Shown piece by piece: positions 56,988 through 64,000 of a stretch of 64,000 nucleotides of DNA (position 1 is the stretch's first letter; each line of letters opens with the position of its first letter). The position numbers were made by a program, and so were the translations under genes. The DNA is from Dyella kyungheensis. Lineage in GTDB: Bacteria > Pseudomonadota > Gammaproteobacteria > Xanthomonadales > Rhodanobacteraceae. The stretch spans positions 83,354 through 147,353 of the forward strand of contig NZ_JADIKC010000010.1 in NCBI RefSeq assembly GCF_016905005.1, written 5' to 3'. The notes below the pieces were generated by a model that had not been told where the DNA came from, ran no database searches, and saw only the letters and a program-made list of their open reading frames with translations.

Positions 56988-57812
56988 CTAGCGCTTGAGG
57001 ATGGTATCCAGGGAGCGAAGCACTTCGCTGGTCGTTTGCTCCAGGCTCATGGCGTAGATGACATAGACCACCGCGAGCAGCGCGAGAACGCCGCACCAAG
57101 GCGCCCACCATGGCCACTGTCTTCCCACGTTATAGCGTCGACTGGCGACGTTGGCATGCGCATCGGTCAGCTGCTCCGGCGTTTCGCCACGCATATCGCG
57201 AAGCACCTCGTGCAGCTTCTTGATCAACCCTTGCAAGGCTTCGGCCTGGTTGTGTTGCAGACCGTACTTACCCTTGAAGCCGAGGCAAAGGCACAGGTAC
57301 TTGAACTCGAGTACATCGCGGTATTTCTTGGGATCCGTTTGCATTCGCGAAAGCACGGTGAAGAACTTTTCGCCGCCCCAGGTCTCACTGTGATAGACGC
57401 TCAGCATCGAGCGTTCCGCCCAAAGCGAATGAGACCCCCAGCGCGTCTGCATGACGGCTTCATCGATAAACGTACACAAGGCGTAGCGATAGGCGAGCTG
57501 CGTAGCGCCGTCGTAGCCATGTTTTCGCACCTCCTCATCCATCGAGGCAATATGGTCGCGCACGGTACCGTACAGCTTGTCCACGCCGAGGAAGCTATCC
57601 ATGCGGCGCAAGCCGATCACCAGACCGAACAAAGGCAGCGCCGCGTCGACCAACGGATTCAGTCCATGACCGCGCAGGGAGAAGCCAAGGTCAACGTCAT
57701 CGTCGATGAAGCCAACGGTCTCGAATGCAATCTGCTTCTTCTGCGCCACCGTCGGAGCGGGCGACGACCGAAGAAAGCTGCCGTGGGGTTGAGCAGTGTT
57801 GGAGTTGTTCAT
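56988..57812 (-). CDS. tssL: T6SS membrane-complex protein TssL (DotU/IcmH)
   Basis: TssL is an inner-membrane part of the TssJLM complex that anchors the type VI machine. The 274-residue protein has the DotU domain (about 40-225) with NPLVDAALPLFGLVIGLR, YALCTFIDEAVMQT and FKYLCLCLGFKGKY. One C-terminal membrane segment lies at about 233-255. It lacks a peptidoglycan-binding OmpA-type extension, so wall anchoring must come from another subunit. The ATG at 57812 lies 1 base after the tssK stop, with GGAG upstream inside tssK. It is the last gene of the block in the window. Confidence 0.93.
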   Translation of the reverse strand: MNNSNTAQPHGSFLRSSPAPTVAQKKQIAFETVGFIDDDVDLGFSLRGHGLNPLVDAALPLFGLVIGLRRMDSFLGVDKLYGTVRDHIASMDEEVRKHGYDGATQLAYRYALCTFIDEAVMQTRWGSHSLWAERSMLSVYHSETWGGEKFFTVLSRMQTDPKKYRDVLEFKYLCLCLGFKGKYGLQHNQAEALQGLIKKLHEVLRDMRGETPEQLTDAHANVASRRYNVGRQWPWWAPWCGVLALLAVVYVIYAMSLEQTTSEVLRSLDTILKR

Positions 57813-57813
57813 G

Positions 57814-59151
57814 TCATTCGCTCCGGATGGCCCAGAACTGAAGCTCCAGCTCGGGGAAGTCACCAGCGATATGGAAGCCGAATCCCGCGGTGTCCCTCAT
57901 CATCTGCCAGCTCGGATGCGTACGATCGAGCTGGAAATAAGTGAAGCCGGCGTGGAAGGGGAGATGACGCGGCGCCACCGGCAATGGACTCAGGGGGATG
58001 CCAGGCAGTTGCAGACCGACCAGCTCGCCTAGCTTTTCCATCGAAGCCACCTTCGCCTGCTGAGCAAACTGCTGCCGCAGCCTTTCCAGGGGCATGCGTG
58101 CACGTACGGCCAGGATAAAGTCGGCGCTGGATAGCAGGCCACGATCCTGCACTGCCGCGGTAAGGATGCCGTACTGCTGCTTGATGATCGGCAGCGACAC
58201 CGCGCGCGGCTGAAGTACCGTGCTCAGAGCGCGGCGCAAGGTTTCCTCCAGCACGCGAAACGACAGCCGCGGATTGTCATGTTGGTAGGGAGGATATTCC
58301 TGCGGAAGTCGCCCTTCGTCGGTGAACGTCACCAGTTCGCCGCAGGCTTGGCTGAACGCGATATACAACTGTTCCGGATGAACGTGGCGAAGCCGCGATA
58401 GATGAATGAAATACGGATAGAGGCGGTTGAGTACCTGTAGCAGGTTGAAATCCGTCACGTCGGCAACGCCTGATTGCCCTGGTGAACCGATGCGCTCGGC
58501 GATGTTCTTCGCACGCTCGCGCATCAGGCCAGCCGTTTCGCCAAGGAAGCGCTTGAGCTGCGGGATGGCATTGAGCGAAAGCCCGGTCGGATAGAACGCC
58601 TCATCCAACACCAGGCTTCCGTCGGGACGCCGGTCGAGAATGCGGCATAGCGCGATGCCGGTGAACGCGCTACGGTCATCGCGCTCCAACGTCAACTGCA
58701 GATGGAGCGATGCCAGATCCATTGAGACATAGTCGCCCTCCTGGCTATGAGTATCCCTCACCTCCTCCGTACGCGCCGCGTAGCGCATGTTCGCGTAGGT
58801 CTCTGGCCATTGAACCTCGAGCACCCCATCCGAACGCAGCGGCAAAGTGAGATAGACCACTTGATTGGCCAGCGACGCATCGGTGATGGCCAATGGAACG
58901 GGCGGCGGCTGGTCGTTGGGAATGTCGAACACGCTGCCGTCCGGCATCACACCGCGGGCACGCACGATGGCGATCTTGCCGAAGCTCAGGTATTCCTGAT
59001 TGAGTTCCAGTTCGCTCAGGCCATACAGATGTTCGCTGACCGTGCCGATGCGCTGGTTTGCGTAGTGCTCCAGCGCGCGCTGCTGCTGCTGGAAATGTTG
59101 GGGCTTGACGAACAAGCCCTCGCTCCAGATAACCAAGTTTTTCGACGTCAT
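57814..59151 (-). CDS. tssK: T6SS baseplate protein TssK
   Basis: TssK connects the baseplate wedges to the membrane complex in the cytoplasm. It has 445 residues, the normal length. The start region SEGLFVKPQHFQQQQR, LYGLSELELNQE and FNLLQVLNRLYPYFIHL are family signatures. The start ATG shares one base with the tssJ stop (TGATG), so the two are translationally coupled. It is preceded by AAGGAAG within tssJ. Confidence 0.95.
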   Translation of the reverse strand: MTSKNLVIWSEGLFVKPQHFQQQQRALEHYANQRIGTVSEHLYGLSELELNQEYLSFGKIAIVRARGVMPDGSVFDIPNDQPPPVPLAITDASLANQVVYLTLPLRSDGVLEVQWPETYANMRYAARTEEVRDTHSQEGDYVSMDLASLHLQLTLERDDRSAFTGIALCRILDRRPDGSLVLDEAFYPTGLSLNAIPQLKRFLGETAGLMRERAKNIAERIGSPGQSGVADVTDFNLLQVLNRLYPYFIHLSRLRHVHPEQLYIAFSQACGELVTFTDEGRLPQEYPPYQHDNPRLSFRVLEETLRRALSTVLQPRAVSLPIIKQQYGILTAAVQDRGLLSSADFILAVRARMPLERLRQQFAQQAKVASMEKLGELVGLQLPGIPLSPLPVAPRHLPFHAGFTYFQLDRTHPSWQMMRDTAGFGFHIAGDFPELELQFWAIRSE

Positions 59152-60203
59152 CACTTCTTCCTTGTCGGCTGGTGGTAGCTCTCGTCGACCAGTCCAACCT
59201 CGATGTCCTGGAAAACCACTAGCAGCGAGTACTTGAAGCCACCCGCTTCGATCCGCATGACCTGTTTCCAGCCGGCGCCGCGCTGATCATGGAAATTGGC
59301 CAGCACGGCGATATATCGCGCGTTCTTGTCGATCTTCGCGAAATCGACGAATTTGAACTGGCCGGGCTGCAGCACATAGTCGTCATCTTCGACATAGGTG
59401 CTACCGAGCGCCTTCTTGAGGTCTTTCAGCAGCAGGTCGTGATCGGCGTTGAGGAAAACCGAATCGTCTTTCAACTGCAGAATCTTGAAGGACACCGGCG
59501 TGGCGATACTGCGGTTATCCGGGGTTGCTTGGACCAAGGAGGTAAGGGCCGGGCTATCGGCGTACTGGCCTAGCGCGGGCGCCTTGGCGTTCTGGGCATC
59601 GGCGCTTGAGCTATCGTCGCCTGTCCTCAGCGGTACCGGTAAGCCATCCGCTGTGGCAGGCGGCTTTTGCCCAGCGGCAAAGGGAATGATCGGACTGGCT
59701 GCATGGAAGCCGATACCGAAGCCACCAACTGCGCCAAATGCGTAGGGCGCCAGCTCGCTGGAACGCGTCACGATGGCCGGCACAATCGACGGTTCGTCAT
59801 TGCCATCTGAAGCGGACGCTACCTGGGCAACCGAGGTGCTGCCCGGCGCTGACGAAATCTGCAACGGGGCCTGCTCGCCCTTCTCGGAACCCGGCTCCTG
59901 CAGGTAGTCGAGCAAGGCCTTCATTTTCTCCGCCAGCTCGGCCTTGCTGCCGCCGCTCAGGTTGACCAGGTAGGGGCCTTCCTTGGCATGGGTGTCGACC
60001 GTCACGGCAGCCATCTCGGGAGTCTGCATGACAGGCTGGGCGGTGTCGGGCGACAACGCGTCTGGATTGGGGTTGACGTTCGGCGCTGCATAAAGGCTCA
60101 ACGAGACCTGCGAGGGGGTCTCGGCATTCTTTCCCCTGGACGTTGCGCAGCCGGCCATGCTCAGGCCTGCCAGCAATACCAAAGTGACGTGATGGAGCCT
60201 CAT
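59151..60203 (-). CDS. tssJ: T6SS outer-membrane lipoprotein TssJ with large insertion
   Basis: TssJ is the outer-membrane lipoprotein of the T6SS membrane complex and docks on TssM. The signal peptide has lipobox MAGC (Cys19). The first strand VSLSLYAAPNVNPN (33-46) and the rest of the fold from ATPVSFKILQLKDDSVF (234 onward) match TssJ. Between them lie about 185 residues not found in the usual 160-190-residue protein. The stretch contains a short helix (AELAEKMKALLDYLQE), Ser/Pro/Asp-rich linkers and a GAVGGFGIGFHAASP patch. Its stop overlaps tssK and its start overlaps the FHA gene (ATGA). Confidence 0.9.
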   Translation of the reverse strand: MRLHHVTLVLLAGLSMAGCATSRGKNAETPSQVSLSLYAAPNVNPNPDALSPDTAQPVMQTPEMAAVTVDTHAKEGPYLVNLSGGSKAELAEKMKALLDYLQEPGSEKGEQAPLQISSAPGSTSVAQVASASDGNDEPSIVPAIVTRSSELAPYAFGAVGGFGIGFHAASPIIPFAAGQKPPATADGLPVPLRTGDDSSSADAQNAKAPALGQYADSPALTSLVQATPDNRSIATPVSFKILQLKDDSVFLNADHDLLLKDLKKALGSTYVEDDDYVLQPGQFKFVDFAKIDKNARYIAVLANFHDQRGAGWKQVMRIEAGGFKYSLLVVFQDIEVGLVDESYHQPTRKK

Positions 60204-61543
60204 TGCGCCTCCGCGCGGAGGGCGCGATCGTAGGTCTGCTCGAAAATCTCCCAGAAGAGTTTTTCAAAGCCCTGCTGTCGCGAAGAAGCCAGCTCGTTGA
60301 AATAGTGCGTGTACATCTGCCACGCCCAATCGTCTGCTTCTTCGGAGTGATGTGGGCGATAGCGCTGAAAACGCTGCATCAAGGTGTCCGGGGCGAAGGA
60401 ACGAAGCAGCGCTTCCAAGCTCGCACCAATAGCCTGGACCACGGCGCCATGATGACGCCGAACCTGCTCAAGGCTCTCCTCCACCGCCGCCTTGGGCGAG
60501 AGATGCACCACGCTGCGCCCGCTTCCAAACAGTGCCTGGACGGTATCCTGGTAACTCAGCCCCAGGCGCAAGGGATTGTCTTCAATGGGTTGCAGCGTAC
60601 GATTCAGCAACGCAAGCCGGTCATCGCCCCGTGGAGACGCGTTGTAGAGCGCCGTGAGGCCAACGATCGCAGCGTGCAATGCGGCACCACTCTCCAGCAG
60701 GAGACGGTACGCTGCCTGGCTATCCAGGCCGCCAGGCGACGTCTGTAGCCCTTCCAGCAGCGGGGCAAGCAACTGCCGCGGATCGCCTCCAGCCGATTGT
60801 TGTCCGGCAAGCCAACGCTGAGCCTGTGCCACTTCCGTGCTTGGGTTGGTCATTTGTCTCTCTCCAGGGATGGTGTTGGGGGCGCCGGACACCGCTTCGA
60901 AGCGCGTGGCGCCAAGATCGCGCTGGGACGTTGCGGTCACTAGGCCGTAGTGGGTGGTATCGAGCGGATCGCAGGCGGGCGACGCGTTCTCGCGGTCCGC
61001 CAGATCAAGCGCTACCAGCGGATCGAGCTCCTCCCGGCGATCGGGACCAACGGCCAGCGACTGAAAGGCTGCCGTGTCACCGGCCGAGCGCTCCCAGGGA
61101 TTGGCAAGCGCAGCCATTCCTTCATCAGCATGCGCCACGGCCAGCTCATCTCCCTGAAAGAGCTCAGCGACGTCGTGCGTCATCTCATCGCCGGTTATCG
61201 AGTCCGTCTCGTGCATGTGCACGGTCAGTCGATAGGGACCGATCTGCAGCGTGTCGCCCTCGCCGACGCGGGCGCCGACACGGTGCCCCAAGGGCGCGTG
61301 AGAGCCGTTGATGTGCGTTTCGCCCGAACGATCGACCACGCAGAAATGGCCGCCTTCCTGGCAGATCTCGCAGTGGATGGGTTTGATGCGATCCAGGCGG
61401 TCCAGAAGAATCCAGTTGGCGCCTCGGCAGCCGATGGTGCCGCCCTCCCGGTCGAACCGATGACGTGGTGTGCTGCCGTACTGGAGTGCCTCAGGATTGC
61501 TGACGACCAGCGTGATGTAACGTGGAACGACAGGAACATTCAT
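60200..61543 (-). CDS. tagH: T6SS-associated FHA-domain protein (TagH/Fha)
   Basis: This 447-residue protein has an N-terminal FHA domain (about 25-105). The phosphothreonine-binding loops are visible as IGCRGANWILLD, a CEICQEGGHFCVVDRSGETHIN-type stretch split by short turns, and LQIGPYRLTV. After an acidic linker, a C-terminal VI_FHA domain (about 260-447) has LRLGLSYQDTVQALFG and WAWQMYTHYFNELA. In other systems the FHA protein couples a Ser/Thr kinase (PpkA) to assembly. The frame stays open far upstream through tssG, but the ATG at 61543, overlapping the tssG stop, is the real start. Confidence 0.9.
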   Translation of the reverse strand: MNVPVVPRYITLVVSNPEALQYGSTPRHRFDREGGTIGCRGANWILLDRLDRIKPIHCEICQEGGHFCVVDRSGETHINGSHAPLGHRVGARVGEGDTLQIGPYRLTVHMHETDSITGDEMTHDVAELFQGDELAVAHADEGMAALANPWERSAGDTAAFQSLAVGPDRREELDPLVALDLADRENASPACDPLDTTHYGLVTATSQRDLGATRFEAVSGAPNTIPGERQMTNPSTEVAQAQRWLAGQQSAGGDPRQLLAPLLEGLQTSPGGLDSQAAYRLLLESGAALHAAIVGLTALYNASPRGDDRLALLNRTLQPIEDNPLRLGLSYQDTVQALFGSGRSVVHLSPKAAVEESLEQVRRHHGAVVQAIGASLEALLRSFAPDTLMQRFQRYRPHHSEEADDWAWQMYTHYFNELASSRQQGFEKLFWEIFEQTYDRALRAEAQ

Positions 61544-62559
61544 AAGCGCACCTTGATGCGGACGTACGATTGCTTGCGAAGGCCCTTCTGGTCGACGAAG
61601 CTGGTCCAGCCCAGATGGCTGCCCTGGTCCTTGCCGAGATTGAACGGCGGCACTTCTTCCTGGCGCAGGCCCAGTTCCAGGTCGTAGGCCGAGGGATCGC
61701 GCAAGAGGAATTCGATCAGTTTGCGCAATCGCTCGAAGTTCACGCCGCTGGGCAGGAATTCGCGGAAGCGCGATTGGTCCAGATCGGAAATGACGATGCT
61801 GAATTTGCTGTGCCGGGTTCGAACACGGCTCCCGATGACGAAATCGTCGCCCAACGTGCCACAACGCTTCCCCAGCGAAAGCCGCTGCTGCTCGGGAACA
61901 TGCATGTATCGGTGTTCGAACTCCCTGATATGGACTGCCGGCACATCGAAACAGTGCGCGATGATGCCCCCCACGACGGAAGGCGACCGGCTCCGGCTGG
62001 CAATCAGGCCGGCGTAGCTGAGCAGGCGGCTCCACGGTATCGGCGTCGCGCCTCGGAGTTCCTCGTCGTTGAGGCCGATCAAAGCGAAGATGTAGCGGGA
62101 GAATCCGTCTCGCGCCTCGCGTTGAAAGCGCACGTAGTAGCGGTACTTGCGCCATGCCTGATGCAGTAACGTGAGCAGGCGGTGATTGAAGAAATCAAGG
62201 AAGGCTGGCCGAATACCCATGCCCTGGCCGTGCTCGTAGGCAAGGCGATCCAGGTAATAGCTGGGCAGCGGCGAGTCGGGTCCGTGCAAACCGAAGAAAC
62301 TCGCCTGCACCCGATAGTTGCTGCGTGCACCGGCGGGCATGCGCTCAGCCAGCGTGATGTCCGATGCGGGAAAGCCTAGCCCCGCATAACTGCTGAGGCG
62401 GATGCGCTGGTGCTCGGGCTCGATGGCGTCGATCGACTCCAGATCGTCGCCGTGCAGGCCATGCAGTTGCTCGATAAGACGGAAGAAGTTGTGGTTCCTG
62501 GCGTCCTCAAGCAGGACATTGGCTAGATCTGCGGTTGCTTTCCGATCAGCCATGGCCAT
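61540..62559 (-). CDS. tssG: T6SS baseplate protein TssG
   Basis: TssG pairs with TssF in the baseplate wedge. The 339-residue protein has the family N-terminus NHNFFRLIEQLHGLHGD, then FFGLHGPDSPLPSYYLDRL and LLTLLHQAWRKYRYY, and ends LGWTSFVDQKGLRKQSYV. It overlaps the tssF 3' end by 37 bases and the following FHA gene by 4 bases. Two close ATGs (62559 and 62553) could each be the start; neither has a strong ribosome site, which suggests coupling to tssF. Confidence 0.94.
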   Translation of the reverse strand: MAMADRKATADLANVLLEDARNHNFFRLIEQLHGLHGDDLESIDAIEPEHQRIRLSSYAGLGFPASDITLAERMPAGARSNYRVQASFFGLHGPDSPLPSYYLDRLAYEHGQGMGIRPAFLDFFNHRLLTLLHQAWRKYRYYVRFQREARDGFSRYIFALIGLNDEELRGATPIPWSRLLSYAGLIASRSRSPSVVGGIIAHCFDVPAVHIREFEHRYMHVPEQQRLSLGKRCGTLGDDFVIGSRVRTRHSKFSIVISDLDQSRFREFLPSGVNFERLRKLIEFLLRDPSAYDLELGLRQEEVPPFNLGKDQGSHLGWTSFVDQKGLRKQSYVRIKVRL

Positions 62560-64000
62560 TGGTAGCGCTCGTTGTTGCTGGCGTTGAGTACGTCCAGCTG
62601 ATGAAAGGAATTGATACTGGCGTACAGGGCAAAGAAATGGCTCAGCACGGTCGCGAACAGGTACAGGTCGCCCTCACAGAGAAAGGCAGCCTGGTCGAGT
62701 GTCAGCTGCGTTTTAAGACCGCGAATGGGCAGCCCCTTCATCAGCACATCGGCGGGCGTGGTCACCGCTTCGTGCACGCCGCTCAACCGCTTGCGTGTCG
62801 CGCGGGCATGTTGGATGTCATGCAGTGCGGCAAAGTCGTACGCTCGAACCACCGCCTTCAGTGGCTCGGCCGATAGCAACGACAGATAGTTGAGGGACAG
62901 ATTGGATACCAGCGTCCATAGCAGACTGCCATCCAGCACAGGTCGATAGGACGGCGTAGGCCGAATGATGTTTCGATAAGCGGCATACATCGGCGTGGTC
63001 TGCGTGGGCATGCATATGTCGCCGACACCCAGCGCCAGCGGAAGATCGCGGTTGGTGCAAGTGAGCGCCAGCGACACCGTTTCGCCCTGACCGATGAACG
63101 CTGTTTCATCGCCGCGGACGAAGGCGATGCGGTGATGGATGCCGGCATCGGTGAGGGATTGCTGGATGCGCGTTCGGTAGTAGAGGGACGTGCGGCCGTG
63201 CGCGTGCTCGATCTCGTGCTGTAACGACTCGAACGGATAGAACGTACGCAGGCGATCGCCTCGTTCGCCGTTCGGCTTGCGCTGGTGGCTGGCCACCTCG
63301 TCGATGCTGAAGATCTCACATGCATCGAGGCGGTGACCCGACGGAAGAAGCTGCTCGTCGATAGCTCGCCCTTCCAGCTGGATCGGCTCGGCGTCATGCG
63401 CGAACAGATTGACGGCAGGCGCGCAGTAAAGCGCGATGTCTCCTGTGCGAAGGCGTATGTTCGCCGGCATCGGACGCGAGAAATGAAATTCCAACCGTAC
63501 CCGACTAGCTTTCCTGGCCGGCCATACGGAACGTAGCCGTTGAAGGCAGAAGAAGTGAAATCGCTGCGGGAAAATGAAGTATTCCTGCAGTATGCGATAT
63601 CCGTCGAACACGTTCTTTGGATAGGGCAGCAACGCCTCTTCCGGGCTGAAGCCAGGAAATGAGACATGCTTGGCCGACAACTGGCGTATCTCGTCATCGA
63701 CGACGAGGGTGACGCCGCCGAGATACTTGGCCAGCCAAAGGTAGAGCGTACGGGCCGTGGATTCGTCGCCGCTCAGGTGAAAGTCGAGTTGATCGCAGTC
63801 GAATGTATCGAGCGCATTGTCCGTCGTCGTGGACAATTCGATACGGACAATGGATTTTTCACGCGTATGCGCGTCACTCACTTCGTGCAGTCGGAACGGG
63901 TAAAGCACCACGTCGGTGCAAGTACGAAACTCGCATTGCACGCCTTCCACGGGGCGCGACAACATGCGCGCTCCCTTGGGTATCACCTGCCGTTGCGTGA
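62523..64000 (-). CDS. tssF: T6SS baseplate protein TssF, N-terminus beyond the edge
   Basis: TssF is the larger partner of TssG in the baseplate. The frame is open to the window edge, and the 492 visible residues lack roughly the first 100. The in-frame GTG at 63986 lies in the family's internal VIPKGARMLSRPV segment and is not the start. Visible features are CTDVVLYPFRL, DQLDFHLSGDESTARTLYLWL, FPQRFHFFCLQRL, CTNRDLPLALGVGD and a C-terminal VLSHFFALYASINSFHQL. It is the first gene of the block inside the window; upstream tss genes are expected to follow off the edge. Confidence 0.94.
   Translation of the reverse strand, partial: TQRQVIPKGARMLSRPVEGVQCEFRTCTDVVLYPFRLHEVSDAHTREKSIVRIELSTTTDNALDTFDCDQLDFHLSGDESTARTLYLWLAKYLGGVTLVVDDEIRQLSAKHVSFPGFSPEEALLPYPKNVFDGYRILQEYFIFPQRFHFFCLQRLRSVWPARKASRVRLEFHFSRPMPANIRLRTGDIALYCAPAVNLFAHDAEPIQLEGRAIDEQLLPSGHRLDACEIFSIDEVASHQRKPNGERGDRLRTFYPFESLQHEIEHAHGRTSLYYRTRIQQSLTDAGIHHRIAFVRGDETAFIGQGETVSLALTCTNRDLPLALGVGDICMPTQTTPMYAAYRNIIRPTPSYRPVLDGSLLWTLVSNLSLNYLSLLSAEPLKAVVRAYDFAALHDIQHARATRKRLSGVHEAVTTPADVLMKGLPIRGLKTQLTLDQAAFLCEGDLYLFATVLSHFFALYASINSFHQLDVLNASNNERYQWPWLIGKQPQI

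Noticed and set aside
61544-62155. N-terminal extension of the FHA protein through tssG
   Set aside because: It is Arg/Pro/Ala-rich out-of-frame translation of tssG. The ATG overlapping the tssG stop begins a normal FHA protein.

Overview
The window is a GC-rich gammaproteobacterial chromosome segment. Gene content points to the order Xanthomonadales, most likely family Rhodanobacteraceae (Dyella, Luteibacter or Rhodanobacter relatives). The pointers are a UbiM-type ubiquinone hydroxylase, a Grx4-IscA-rhodanese fusion, the yihA / cytochrome c4 / DsbA-lipoprotein arrangement, an aceE gene standing apart from aceF-lpd, and REP-type intergenic palindromes. The genus is an inference; no rRNA or tRNA gene is visible to anchor it.

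Layout. 1-0.8 kb: the 5' part of an IS30-family transposase runs off the left edge and abuts a dispersed composite repeat. 0.9-8.3 kb: two lipoproteins, a membrane LytTR regulator, an acyltransferase, an MFS exporter, a small membrane protein, UbiM and a DUF883 protein. 8.4-14.6 kb: two central-carbon genes on the minus strand, aceE and maeB, separated by a 1.1-kb gene-free island of repeats. 14.8-21.5 kb: a MATCAP/QEGLA-type putative metalloprotease, RsgA, an AlaA-like aminotransferase coupled to an SGNH esterase, an LpxH-like phosphoesterase, and the Grx4-IscA-rhodanese fusion. 21.6-28.6 kb: a TctD/TctE-like two-component pair, gshA, a small lipoprotein, a LytS/LytR-like kinase-regulator pair, and a Gly/Met-tailed membrane protein. 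28.7-36.2 kb: a secreted ChaN/EreA-like protein divergent from a TolB-type propeller protein, a membrane-anchored esterase, the lipoprotein peptidase Dcp, BioD and a free-methionine-sulfoxide reductase. 36.2-39.5 kb: yihA, cytochrome c4 and two DsbA-like lipoproteins. 39.6-49.1 kb: an EEP nuclease/phosphatase, a small membrane protein, a membrane-fused GH17 glucanase/transglycosylase, Slt, an NDUFA9-like dehydrogenase, Cca and an LTA-synthase-like transferase. 49.2-57.0 kb: a GT2 plus GT-C-like pair, a MidA-like methyltransferase, a TonB-dependent receptor, an EcsC-like protein and a pteridine-reductase-like SDR. 57.0-64.0 kb: a tightly coupled type VI secretion block on the minus strand, in transcription order tssF (cut by the edge), tssG, an FHA gene, tssJ, tssK, tssL.

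How the genes work together. Much of the window concerns the envelope and redox balance: GSH synthesis (gshA), monothiol Grx, methionine-sulfoxide repair, DsbA-type thiol proteins with cytochrome c4, peptidoglycan turnover (Slt), glucan and lipid-linked sugar chemistry, and the T6SS baseplate and membrane complex. Most genes are ordinary chromosomal housekeeping. The accessory signals are the IS30 end, the repeat island, several REP/MITE-like palindromes and the T6SS block. The two most unusual points seen directly are a TssJ lipoprotein with about 185 extra residues inside its fold, and a three-domain glutaredoxin whose IscA-like middle domain has no cysteine.
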